A stretch of 64,000 nucleotides of DNA from Paenibacillus sp. Soil766 (GTDB taxonomy: Bacteria; Bacillota; Bacilli; Paenibacillales; NBRC-103111): positions 1-64,000 of the forward strand of contig NZ_LMSJ01000058.1 in NCBI RefSeq assembly GCF_001428105.1. The letters are read 5' to 3'. Position 1 is the stretch's first letter, and the number at the start of each line of letters is the position of its first letter. Made by a program: the position numbers and the translations under genes. The notes under the pieces were generated by a model. That model ran no database searches, had not been told where the DNA came from, and worked only from the letters and a program-made list of their open reading frames with translations. Shown here in pieces: positions 54,081-62,360 of the stretch.

Positions 54081-56144
54081 TCATGCTCTTCTTTCTTTTG
54101 TGTTGAGCAGCACCGGAGGTCCGTATTTCATATCCAGTAGCGCTAAGTACCACTTGACGAAAGAACGTATCAAAGTATTTCCGGCCATCCCATTGTTTTG
54201 TAAGAGCTGGTTTACGCTTCTAGCGAGCGTCGAATCAAAAGATTCGCACAGATCATAGGAATCAGCGTACAATTCAAAGATTCTGGACGCTAGTTCAATC
54301 GTTTGATGATCCGTCCACTGACTCAACCTGTAGACGCTGCCTCCTGCTAATGCCGTGAGGCGCTCCAAGAAAGCATCTCCTGCCGTTGCCTTTCCCACCG
54401 CAGAGAAGATTAATGTCACCGGTGAGGGCGGAATCAACCCGCTTTGCTCTACGTAAGTCAGTATTTCCCTAAGTAAAGCCAGCACACGTTCAAACTGTTT
54501 CTTATCCCCATGTGTCTCCACTTCGAATTCGTCAAACGCCACAACCAGACCATCATAACCGGATAGACGGCAAAGAATTGCAAGACCCGCCAACGCTTCC
54601 AAGAATGAATGCGTCCGCTTGTCCAAGCTTCTGTCGATCAACGACTCAATCTGAAACTGTGATTGCCTCAAGCCTGTTTCCACTGCGATATCATGGATTA
54701 GGCTCCGTATCGGGAATTCCTCTCCTCCCGAAAAGACGGATTCCAGCTGAAATGCGAAGTTGTCTAGCTTCCCGAAACGCTGCAATAGCTGAATCGTCTC
54801 GAAGTAATCTTTAATTTTGTACATGCCGCTCGAGGGAAAAGAAAGGACATTATGCCCTCGCTCAATGGCCTTTTCATATAGTGAGATGACAGGGCTCTCA
54901 TTCGCACCATCCGGAAACTGAAGGTTTCTACAGATGGCGCGGAAGAGCAGGTTCGGTTCACTCATACTTACACTACGTCCGTCGAGCTCAACCCTGGTAA
55001 AGACAGAACCCCTTTTACTGGCGGTATGTCGTAGGACTTCAATCACATGGCTTTTGCCCGTGCCAAACGGTCCGGTGATCAAATGGATGCCAGGCAAGTT
55101 AAGATCAGAACGGCATTGTTCTGCCCATCTTTCAATTTCAGCGTAACCAATCGTTAGCCGTTCTACATGTCTATGAGGAACTAGGCCAAAACGGAGGGAT
55201 TCCAGCGATTTTAGCACTGACATATCACCGTTTAAACCGAAATACGGCTCCCATGACTCCACCTTCTCATTAGTCAATTGGTCCAGTGAGGCGATCGGGA
55301 ACCGCCATGCGGCCCTCCTCAAGCCATTCTTTACGATCTGAAGCCGTTGGCCTACTGCGGGATAAACATCCGCACACCGTTCAAGGAAACCCTTTCGGCT
55401 AACAGTAAATACGAGCGTGCCGTTCAGAACACCCGTCGTGCATCCGTCTATCAACCGACGAATGACATTGGCGGAAATACGGAGCTTCTCCAAAGCAGTT
55501 GACTGCTTGTTATAGACGAAATGGTCCTCCTGTTCGGTCAGAAGGAGTAGGGAACCCGAGGCATTTAGCATTGTTAAGGCAGAGAATACCGTTTGCAGAA
55601 TCAACTCAGCATTCTTCTGAGTAAGTGAGCCCTTGACACCGTTCAGTCCGAAACTATTAAGCTCAGCCACCGAAACCTTCTCTCCCAGTAAAAAAGATTG
55701 AAGCGCTTCGTCCTGAGCTAAGCCTTGCTGTTCCTTCTGGCATAACCACCAAATCGCATTCCTAAATCCGGCATGCGGTAGCGAGTGATCCTTCTGAAGC
55801 AACATCTCCAGCTCCACTTCACCAACTTCAGCTATTTTGGCAACAATCGCAGGGAACGACCTAACCAGAATGCCATTGATGTTGGCCTCCATATTTTTCA
55901 ATACATACTGCGTAATCTGTTTCCAATCGTTTAACGGTAGGTCGTTTGAAAGTTCCACCTCGGTGACTACCAGGCCTTTCCAAAGCGCAAGTTGTCTGAT
56001 CGATTGAGTTAACACACCCCGTCGCTCTGCATGATCCCCCTCCACAAAACGACATGTCGCCCCTCCTCTGGATACATAAGCATCAATAAGTTCCTGCTCT
56101 ACATACTTAAGGTACGAGCTAAAGGCATTTTTTTTTGAGTCCAT
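54081..56144 (-). CDS. Double P-loop ATPase of the BREX/DUF2791 type
   Basis: A 687-residue protein, first gene of the dynamin operon. The second half (about 350-660) is an active ATPase: Walker A GPFGTGKSHVIEV (358-366), RVELDGRSVSMSEP downstream and Walker B LVVAFDEFEVE (about 535-541), matching the BREX-linked ATP-binding family (DUF2791/BrxC-like). The first half (about 20-230) has the same fold pattern but a ruined P-loop, FVEGDHAERRGVL in place of GxxGxGKS, and LLLLTEQED at the Walker B place. It is thus a tandem repeat with one dead unit. AGAGGAA precedes the ATG. It may act as a sensor or switch for the GTPases. Confidence 0.8.
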   Translation of the reverse strand: MDSKKNAFSSYLKYVEQELIDAYVSRGGATCRFVEGDHAERRGVLTQSIRQLALWKGLVVTEVELSNDLPLNDWKQITQYVLKNMEANINGILVRSFPAIVAKIAEVGEVELEMLLQKDHSLPHAGFRNAIWWLCQKEQQGLAQDEALQSFLLGEKVSVAELNSFGLNGVKGSLTQKNAELILQTVFSALTMLNASGSLLLLTEQEDHFVYNKQSTALEKLRISANVIRRLIDGCTTGVLNGTLVFTVSRKGFLERCADVYPAVGQRLQIVKNGLRRAAWRFPIASLDQLTNEKVESWEPYFGLNGDMSVLKSLESLRFGLVPHRHVERLTIGYAEIERWAEQCRSDLNLPGIHLITGPFGTGKSHVIEVLRHTASKRGSVFTRVELDGRSVSMSEPNLLFRAICRNLQFPDGANESPVISLYEKAIERGHNVLSFPSSGMYKIKDYFETIQLLQRFGKLDNFAFQLESVFSGGEEFPIRSLIHDIAVETGLRQSQFQIESLIDRSLDKRTHSFLEALAGLAILCRLSGYDGLVVAFDEFEVETHGDKKQFERVLALLREILTYVEQSGLIPPSPVTLIFSAVGKATAGDAFLERLTALAGGSVYRLSQWTDHQTIELASRIFELYADSYDLCESFDSTLARSVNQLLQNNGMAGNTLIRSFVKWYLALLDMKYGPPVLLNTKERRA

Positions 56145-56747
56145 AGTCGCATTCCTCTTTTAGTTATATCAAATATTTTTCACAACTCACCAAGCAAAGA
56201 GTCTTCTTCCAAAACTCTTTACACCTTCCCACGCACTAACAGCAGTGCGCTTTACAGAGTCCCAAGTATCTCAAACAATTTCTTTAGCAACCGTTCTTAC
56301 TTTTCGATTACTTATCCTCAAGCTCTGATTTCCATCATTTTTATATCCTATCAAATTTAATATATATCATACAAAGATGGGACAAAGGATGAAAAAAAAA
56401 GCATTCTAGCACAGGAAAGTAATCTATTTCGACATAGATTTACCGAATTCCTCCATTTTAGGAACACAAGTAGTTCATTAGGCTTATTACCAAAACCCCA
56501 AATTCAGCAGTACTTTCTATAGCACTTCTGATCTACGCACTTGTAGGTGAAAAGCAAATATACGCCGTTACCGGCGCTTCCAGATAATAATCTTGTATTT
56601 GGGGTCATTATTGTAGGAGAGAATAAGGTTAGGATGGTTGATATGTTACTATTATCCTCAACACACTATTCTTCGATTAAATGTTTGACAACCTCCTTCT
56701 TTGCATTCGCATAGCGATGTCAATGGCTTGAAAAAAGGAAATCTCGC
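56145..56747. other. Gene-free stretch before the YjfB-like gene
   Basis: A 600-base gap upstream of both the dynamin operon and the YjfB-like gene. I find no frame with a ribosome binding site and recognisable content. It must hold the dynamin operon promoter, but I cannot place it. Confidence 0.4.
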
Positions 56748-56775
56748 TAAAAATTGCAGACCAATATTCCGATAT
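56748..56775 (+). promoter_or_regulatory. SigD-type motility promoter
   Basis: TAAA (56748-56751) and TCCGATAT (56768-56775) with a 16-base spacer resemble the SigD consensus TAAA-N15-GCCGATAT. The -10 matches at seven of eight positions. It lies about 40 bases upstream of the YjfB-like start. Confidence 0.65.
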
Positions 56776-56813
56776 AGAAATGGTCAGATACTCAGAAATA
56801 TAGGAGGAACCTC

Positions 56814-56990
56814 ATGGACATTCCAGCTATGTCAATGTCATTAGCCCAAAACAATTTATCCCAAGCAGTTGGAATTAGTGTAATGAAAATGGCGAAAGAG
56901 CAAATGGCCGACCAAGGCCAGCAAATGGTTCAAATGATTGAACGCAGTGTACAGCCGAACTTAGGCGGAAATCTTGATATACGTGTGTAA
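56814..56990 (+). CDS. yjfB: YjfB-like putative motility protein
   Basis: A 58-residue protein, too short for usual gene finders' thresholds. It reads MDIPAMSMSLAQNNLSQAVG then ISVMKMAKEQMADQGQQMVQ and ends MIERSVQPNLGGNLDIRV. This matches the YjfB putative-motility family (PF14070): the MDI start, the MS-x-x-LAQ-x-x-L block, a conserved VSV-like A-x-GISVMK and the C-terminal P-x-LG-x-x-LDI-x-V. TAGGAGG precedes the ATG. A SigD-type promoter is at 56748-56775, which fits a motility gene. A terminator follows. Confidence 0.88.
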   Translation: MDIPAMSMSLAQNNLSQAVGISVMKMAKEQMADQGQQMVQMIERSVQPNLGGNLDIRV

Positions 56991-57053
56991 ATCGAAAATA
57001 ACGAACTGACGTTCCCGAACTCAAACTCATCGATAACCACGATTTACAAGTAA

Positions 57054-57096
57054 ATAAGGGACCCACGTTCCTCTTCGGAATCGTAGGTCCCTTATT
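57054..57096. terminator. Terminator of yjfB and the Uma2 gene
   Basis: AATAAGGGACCCACG pairs with CGTAGGTCCCTTATT with one mismatch. It lies between two convergent genes and could work in both directions. Confidence 0.85.
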
Positions 57097-57145
57097 AATC
57101 CTCGCTGTCTAGTGCTTTCAGTCTGAACTGCACGAGCTTCTCCTC

Positions 57146-57712
57146 TTATTCTAAGCTAAATAACGTATTTAGCGGCACCTGCAAATCTTTGAATAGGAAA
57201 GAATGGATAGTATCCTGTTCTGTATATAAATGCTGTACCTGGTAGCAGCCATCCTGCAGCCAGTATACGTGAACTGTTCGATTGCCTGGATCGACAATCC
57301 AATACTCCTGTACCCCATATTTCTGATATAAATTGAACTTCTCATTAAAGTCTTTCAATGCCGTAGATGGGGATAGCACTTCAATGATTAGAGTTGGAGC
57401 ACCTTGGCAGCCACTTTTTGCAATCTGATCCTTCGAGCAAACGACTGAGAGATCGGGCTGGGTGACATGATCGGGCGACTCATAATCTTCACTTTCGCTA
57501 AAAAACACATCAAATGGAGCCACAAAAACAAAGCAATTCCGATTCTGCAAAAAAGTCCGTAGAGCATAATAAAGCTCTCCTACAATATATTGATGCAATG
57601 ATGTCGGAGCGGGCGGCATATTATAGGGTTTGCCATTAATTAACTCCCATGCTCCGTCCCATGTCAGCCAATCTTGATAGGTGTGGAATTTCTTCTCATC
57701 TGGATTTGACAC
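57146..57712 (-). CDS. Uma2 family PD-(D/E)XK nuclease-like protein
   Basis: A 188-residue protein of the Uma2/DUF820 family. The catalytic-type residues are visible: the Asp in VTQPDLSVV near 100, the Glu in LIIEVLSPST near 125, and the lysine in DFNEKFNLYQKYG near 137, followed by VQEYWIVDP. The fold is that of restriction-type nucleases, but few members have proven activity. The start is GTG with GGAGG upstream. It stands alone. Uma2 genes are often linked to mobile or defence regions, which fits its position beside the dynamin operon. Confidence 0.88.
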   Translation of the reverse strand: MSNPDEKKFHTYQDWLTWDGAWELINGKPYNMPPAPTSLHQYIVGELYYALRTFLQNRNCFVFVAPFDVFFSESEDYESPDHVTQPDLSVVCSKDQIAKSGCQGAPTLIIEVLSPSTALKDFNEKFNLYQKYGVQEYWIVDPGNRTVHVYWLQDGCYQVQHLYTEQDTIHSFLFKDLQVPLNTLFSLE

Positions 57713-57909
57713 GATGTTGGGCCTCCTTCTGATTTTGTTTGGCGTGTACTAATTGTAGCACGATCAAGTAAGTCGTTGCCAACTTTTACACCGCGGCTCC
57801 CTTATATCTGAGCAATAGCCTTAAGATCGTGTAGCCATGTATAAACCAGCGAACTAAGACCAACATTAACGAAGTTACTTTAACCTCAATTGCCAAAGGA
57901 GACTTCGTT

Positions 57910-58548
57910 ATGCAACAGCAAATACAACCCAATTATCAAACGCAAACTACACCGAGTACGAACCACGGCGGTCATGAGCTTTTCGATCTACATGAGGTGT
58001 TAGCTTGTACGATCAATGTGCTGGACCAATTCATGATGTTTAGACAGTTTGTACAAGATAGTGAGCTACTGGACATCCTGGATCGTCAATACCAGTTCAC
58101 ACTTGCTCAGTACAATTTAACCGCTGAGTGTTTCACAACTGGACAAAAGCCAAGCCAAGAAACATCCACGTATATGATTAGGCAATTATCGGACCCGATC
58201 TATGGCATTAAGCCAACTGAGCCGAAAAAGCCAAATCAATCGCTCGCTGATGTGAAGGATGCTGGAATAAGCGGGCATATGCTAGGTCTGGTCAAAACGC
58301 ATGCATCGTTGCTAACCATGACAGCCGTGGAAGTGACGAATCCCGTTGTGCGGCGTGTATTAGCCTCTCAGGTACAAAATTTCATAGAAATGGCTTATGA
58401 AATCTTCCTTTATCAAAATAGACTTGCCTACTACCAGGTGCCACAATTAGCAGCTTCCGATATGCAAAGCATGCTGACAGCATTCGTCCCTGCAACTGGG
58501 GCACCACAAATGCCGCCTAATAACAGAGGGGCAGCATCTGTACATTAA
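57910..58548 (+). CDS. CotF-like spore coat protein
   Basis: A 212-residue protein. A Gln/Asn/Thr-rich N-terminus leads into a four-helix type core (LFDLHEVLACTINVLDQFMM to LAQYNLTAEC), and a second helical block (HMLGLVKTHASLLTMTAVEV and on to EIFLYQNRLAYYQVPQ). The pattern and the high content of Gln, Thr and Met match the CotF family of spore coat proteins. AAAGGAGA precedes the ATG. The upstream 200 bases show no clear sporulation sigma-factor promoter by eye. A rho-independent terminator follows. This supports a spore-forming host. Confidence 0.82.
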   Translation: MQQQIQPNYQTQTTPSTNHGGHELFDLHEVLACTINVLDQFMMFRQFVQDSELLDILDRQYQFTLAQYNLTAECFTTGQKPSQETSTYMIRQLSDPIYGIKPTEPKKPNQSLADVKDAGISGHMLGLVKTHASLLTMTAVEVTNPVVRRVLASQVQNFIEMAYEIFLYQNRLAYYQVPQLAASDMQSMLTAFVPATGAPQMPPNNRGAASVH

Positions 58549-58561
58549 CTAGCAGCTTGTA

Positions 58562-58600
58562 TAGCCCAGCATCGGCCCTGAGGCCGCTGTTTGGGCTTTC
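58562..58600 (+). terminator. Terminator of the CotF-like gene
   Basis: AGCCCAGCATCGGCC pairs with GGCCGCTGTTTGGGCT around a short loop, followed by TTCT. Confidence 0.78.
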
Positions 58601-58638
58601 TCGTATTTTTTAGCCAGGGATTTGGAGGTCGATCACTT

Positions 58639-59970
58639 ATGGTCACTTTGCGGCATATGAACAGTGACAACAATACGGACAAGCTATCCTGGTGGCAGTT
58701 AACTTTATTCGGAATTGGCTGCACCATCGGAACAGGTTTCTTCCTAGGTTCTGGCATCGCGATTCAGAAGAGTGGGTTTCTGGTAGTCGTCGTATTTTTA
58801 TTAGCAGCATTAGCCACCTTATTTGTATATGATGCCTTAGCACAGATGACAGCTGCCAACCCTGAAAAGGGGTCTTTTCGAAATTATGTGAGGGATGCAT
58901 ATGGCAACTGGGCAGGGTTTGGCGTGGGATGGTTATATTGGTCCTCCGAAATGCTCATTCTCGGCAGTTCCTTAACGGCAATAGGAATTTTCACACAATT
59001 CTGGTTTCCTAACCTACCACTCTGGTTGTTGACCGCTATCTACTCGCTCCTTGCCCTCCTCGTTGTTATCCTTGGCTCGAAAGGAATTAACAAAACTGAG
59101 AATATATGCGCTATCGTTAAAATGGGAGCCGTATTCCTATTCATCGCCATCGCAGGCATTGTTTTGATCAAAGGAACACATGGCATAAACACCATTCAAG
59201 CCAGTACGGCGAGGTTTGGTTTAAGTTGGACCGGCGCAATGAAAGGTCTCCTGTATGCGTTTTATGCGTTTAGTGGGATAGAGGTCATGGGCTTTATGGC
59301 TATCCATATGCAAAATCCCAAAGAAGCATTGAAGGCTGGAAGACTTATGCTGCTTACGATCACGGTGCTCTATGTGTTATCTCTTAGTTTAGCGCTTCTT
59401 TTTATTACCAAAGAACAGTTAACACCTGATAAAAGTCCCCTGCTTCTCGCTCTGAGCATCATGGGATTGCCTATTCTCGTGCACTTGATGAATGGCGTTC
59501 TGATTATTGCAGGATTTTCTATCCTCGTTGCCTCGTTATATGGCGTATCTACGATGCTAGTTTCTTTAGCGGAAGGCGGTGATGCCCCGCCATGGCTAGC
59601 CAATAGGAAAGGCAAGAAGCAGTTACCCCTGTATGCACTTGGTGTGAATACGATCGGACTATGTGTGTCTATCGTCCTTGCGCTAGTGATGCCAAGCCAA
59701 ATTTTTGAACATATAACCACAGCTGGGGGCCTAGTACTCCTATATACGTGGTCGCTTATCGTCGCATCGTATCTGAAACAACTCCAGCCAAGCATTAGCG
59801 GACAACTAAAATCTTGGACCGCTATCCTTCTTATCCTGGCCGCAGTAGCGGGTTCACTCTTCGAGAAAACCGGTAGACCTGGGTTTTGGACTAGTCTTCT
59901 TATCGTCATGGTGATTATCCTAATTACTTGGTGGATGAAGCATAAATCGGAACGAGCAAAGCCTGCGTAA
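58639..59970 (+). CDS. ycgH: APC family amino-acid permease (YcgH-like)
   Basis: A 443-residue transporter with about twelve membrane segments. The first helix begins WWQLTLFGIGCTIGTGFFLG, which carries the conserved GxGIGTG-type motif of the amino acid-polyamine-cation family. YAFSGIEVMGFMAIHMQNPK near residue 205 is the family's helix 6 signature. Its convergent neighbour is a YcgG-like gene, and LysE and DUF1989 genes follow, which mirrors the B. subtilis ycgFGHI group. GGAGG lies ten bases before the chosen ATG; two other starts, 48 bases earlier and 18 bases later, are less well supported. The substrate is unknown. Confidence 0.85.
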   Translation: MVTLRHMNSDNNTDKLSWWQLTLFGIGCTIGTGFFLGSGIAIQKSGFLVVVVFLLAALATLFVYDALAQMTAANPEKGSFRNYVRDAYGNWAGFGVGWLYWSSEMLILGSSLTAIGIFTQFWFPNLPLWLLTAIYSLLALLVVILGSKGINKTENICAIVKMGAVFLFIAIAGIVLIKGTHGINTIQASTARFGLSWTGAMKGLLYAFYAFSGIEVMGFMAIHMQNPKEALKAGRLMLLTITVLYVLSLSLALLFITKEQLTPDKSPLLLALSIMGLPILVHLMNGVLIIAGFSILVASLYGVSTMLVSLAEGGDAPPWLANRKGKKQLPLYALGVNTIGLCVSIVLALVMPSQIFEHITTAGGLVLLYTWSLIVASYLKQLQPSISGQLKSWTAILLILAAVAGSLFEKTGRPGFWTSLLIVMVIILITWWMKHKSERAKPA

Positions 59971-59977
59971 CCATTTC

Positions 59978-60751
59978 CTATTTATGAAATAGCACGCCAA
60001 CGGATTTAAGTTTATTTTTCATATAGGTGTAAGGACATTTAGAAGGAACGCTTTCGTCATCACGCAAAAAGTATTGCCTCCATTCTTGGTTATCCTCTTG
60101 CCCGTACCATTTCAGAGAAGGATGTGCGGGTATTCCGTCGTACGTCACTAATTTTGAGCGAATGCGTCTTTTCATATTGCGTCCAAAAGGGGTAGAATCA
60201 TTGATTTCTTCAAATACCCATCGCGGTTGGAAGGCAATGAGAAAATGCGGAAACATTCGGCTCTTTCTTACTTCATGAGCAGGTGTTCCGCAGAAGGAAA
60301 AATACGGTTCCCCATCACAACAAAATTCCCAAGAATGGTGCGAAGGATCTTTTGAAATATGCTCAGGCCAGGGTACCTCATCTATGGCGCTAACCCCACT
60401 CAGAACAGACCAAAAGAGCCCCTCGTAGTCTTCTACAGAGTAGCTATTCAGCATGTCTCTTGGTGTTTCGAAAAAAATAACTAGCGAAGCAAATTTCCCT
60501 GTTTCCCTTGAGCATCGGCCATATGCCTGAAGAAGCTGGGCGACATCAAGAGGGGCTTGTTCTGATCGTGGATCCGCTGCAAAGCCAAAACGCAGGTTGT
60601 TGGTAAGGAAGCCTTGACGCCCTGGTATACAAGGGTAAGTATTGTCTGGATCTGCAATCATATTGCCGAATTGACGAAAAGCGTCCTGCTGCCATGCGGC
60701 AAGGGTGGTCATATGTGTATCAAGCCAGTCTTTGGCATATAAATCAGCCAT
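59978..60751 (-). CDS. ycgG: YqcI/YcgG family protein
   Basis: A 257-residue protein of the YqcI/YcgG family, which has been linked to heme-dependent N-hydroxylation of arginine-type substrates (GntA of guanitoxin synthesis). Visible family blocks are YPCIPGRQGFLTNNLRFGFA near residue 40, SLVIFFETPRDM near 90, SHHSWEFCCDGEPYFSFCGT near 140, HFLIAFQPRWVFE near 175 and NQEWRQYFLRDDE near 225. GGAGG precedes the chosen ATG; the frame is open 11 codons upstream. LysE and DUF1989 genes lie upstream on the same strand, so the three likely form an operon. Confidence 0.87.
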   Translation of the reverse strand: MADLYAKDWLDTHMTTLAAWQQDAFRQFGNMIADPDNTYPCIPGRQGFLTNNLRFGFAADPRSEQAPLDVAQLLQAYGRCSRETGKFASLVIFFETPRDMLNSYSVEDYEGLFWSVLSGVSAIDEVPWPEHISKDPSHHSWEFCCDGEPYFSFCGTPAHEVRKSRMFPHFLIAFQPRWVFEEINDSTPFGRNMKRRIRSKLVTYDGIPAHPSLKWYGQEDNQEWRQYFLRDDESVPSKCPYTYMKNKLKSVGVLFHK

Positions 60752-60853
60752 GTCGTAGTAACCTCCTTCGTAAGTACGAAGCATACTATGCGAAGGAGAA
60801 TAGATGGGTGAGTATCTCGGTTAGGAGGTACAACAGTACGTGCAAACCTCTGA

Positions 60854-61480
60854 TTAACCCGTTAGCTGCTTATAGGCTTGATAGCCGAAGTAAATTCCAA
60901 AGCCAATGAGAGAAAGGCCTGCTGTTACAGAAATCATTTGCAGAGTCGTGCGATTCCCGAACTTGTGAAAGGAGCTGGCGAGTGTGGCCATGGCAACATC
61001 CCATAGAAGGATGCCTGCAAAGATACCAGAGCTATGCCAAAGTACCTGGGTTAGACCATAATTCTGCACACTTTCAGTTAAAATGGACCCATAAATGCCG
61101 AGCCAAAATAAGATATTTAGCGGATTGGTAAGGGCCATAATAAATCCGGAACGGAAGGAGCTTACGCTGGATTGGGTCTCACGAGGACTGGTTTCCTTGG
61201 TTATCTTCACGTTTCTTAGCGTATCAATGCCCGTGTAGATAAGTACAAAACAACCAAACAACCATAGAAATGTTTTCATAAACGGGGCGGTCAAGAAATG
61301 AGCTAAACCAAAATAAATAAGCAGCATATACAACAAATCGGCACACATCGCACCTAGTCCGATCAACCACGCTTGCGTAAAGCCAAATCTGGCTCCCTTG
61401 TCGAGTTGAGCAGCATTAATAGGACCGATTGGAGCTGATAATGAAATTCCAAGAAATAGATAAGTGACAAAAGCATCCAT
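60854..61480 (-). CDS. ycgF: LysE family amino-acid exporter (YcgF-like)
   Basis: A 208-residue membrane protein with six predicted helices of the LysE/RhtB family. The N-terminal block FLGISLSAPIGPINAAQLDK and GFTQAWLIGLGAMCADLLYM are typical, and the SGFIMALTNPLNILFWLGIY block near residue 120 is the family's mid-protein motif with the conserved NP-x-x-x-F. It lies between the YcgG-like and DUF1989 genes on the minus strand, in the arrangement seen in B. subtilis. GGAGG precedes the ATG before DAFVTYL; the frame opens 17 codons earlier without a site. Confidence 0.88.
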   Translation of the reverse strand: MDAFVTYLFLGISLSAPIGPINAAQLDKGARFGFTQAWLIGLGAMCADLLYMLLIYFGLAHFLTAPFMKTFLWLFGCFVLIYTGIDTLRNVKITKETSPRETQSSVSSFRSGFIMALTNPLNILFWLGIYGSILTESVQNYGLTQVLWHSSGIFAGILLWDVAMATLASSFHKFGNRTTLQMISVTAGLSLIGFGIYFGYQAYKQLTG

Positions 61481-61550
61481 AGACTTCGCCTCCTGAATAA
61501 CAAATAACTTGTACAAGTTAATGTATGTCAAGCGCTAGATCATTAGAAGA

Positions 61551-62144
61551 TTAGAAGACGTCAACACCAATAGGTGTACATTTGTACCCATTGCAAAGAC
61601 TTTCTTCGCAGGGACAAGCAGATATAGCCACAACCAGATCCATTTCTGCACGAAGCTCGATACAATCCCCTGCTTGGGATAAAGGCTTCTCTACACGGAT
61701 TTGTCCAGATGCCTGAATGACCGTGTTCATAAATATATTAAACGGATAATGCTGATCTGGGGCGGCAATCTCGAATTGTGCCAATGCATTATTTAAGTTC
61801 ATATAGCAGCTGGTGTGGTCTCGCTTATTGTAAAGTAACTCGTACATCTCAGGCCGACAGGCTGAGTTAATAAAGTCGTGCTGTCCTACCGTATCCCTCA
61901 TAATCGTGAGCATAGGGGTATATTTATTGGAGTAGATGATATCGCCAGGCTTCACTTTCATCGCATGTAAAGCGTCCATCGTAACACTAGGGTCTAGTCG
62001 CTCACTGATATCATCCTCACGATAGGCCACAAAGTCGGCAACTTGTTCCCCCTCTACATCGGTTACCCGAATCACTTGGCCCCTCTTGAGCAGGAGAGCG
62101 AGACCCTCTGTAGCCGGGATTTGCCATTGCTGTTTACTCATGCA
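61551..62144 (-). CDS. ycgI: DUF1989 / urea-carboxylase-associated protein (YcgI-like)
   Basis: A 197-residue soluble protein of the DUF1989 family. Conserved blocks are GLALLLKRGQVIRVTDVEGE near the N-terminus, QVADFVAYREDD near 40, SNKYTPMLTIMRDTVGQHDF near 80, INSACRPEMYELLYNKRDHT near 105 and a metal-like Cys cluster near the end (ISACPCEESLCNGYKC). Related proteins accompany urea carboxylase and guanidine or arginine breakdown genes, but the activity is not proven. AGGAGG precedes the ATG; it is first in a likely ycgI-ycgF-ycgG operon. Confidence 0.88.
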   Translation of the reverse strand, partial: CMSKQQWQIPATEGLALLLKRGQVIRVTDVEGEQVADFVAYREDDISERLDPSVTMDALHAMKVKPGDIIYSNKYTPMLTIMRDTVGQHDFINSACRPEMYELLYNKRDHTSCYMNLNNALAQFEIAAPDQHYPFNIFMNTVIQASGQIRVEKPLSQAGDCIELRAEMDLVVAISACPCEESLCNGYKCTPIGVDVF

Positions 62145-62300
62145 TGTCCTCCTAATCATTGGTAAGTTACCCTTACAGTATGGCTTATCGTTTATGGATT
62201 TATGAGAAAAACTTCTATCGAAGTCCTTCGAGGATGCGCGACCGCGTTAAGAATTTGTTCTTCCGTGAATCGGAAACGTATTAATTCTTATGCGGTGACA

Positions 62301-62340
62301 AAAAGAGAAAGCCCAATCTCAGAGAGATTGAACTTTCTCC
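62301..62340 (-). terminator. Terminator of the ABC-2 exporter operon
   Basis: GAGAAAG-CAATCTC pairs with GAGATTG-CTTTCTC around AGAG with flanking T runs, just past the permease stop. Confidence 0.85.
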
Positions 62341-62360
62341 TCGCAAGCAACCCGCTCCGC

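Noticed and set aside
33945-57712. Conflict-gene region as a prophage or integrative element
   Set aside because: No integrase, portal, terminase, relaxase or attachment repeat was seen at either end, and spoVR/yhbH are chromosomal genes.
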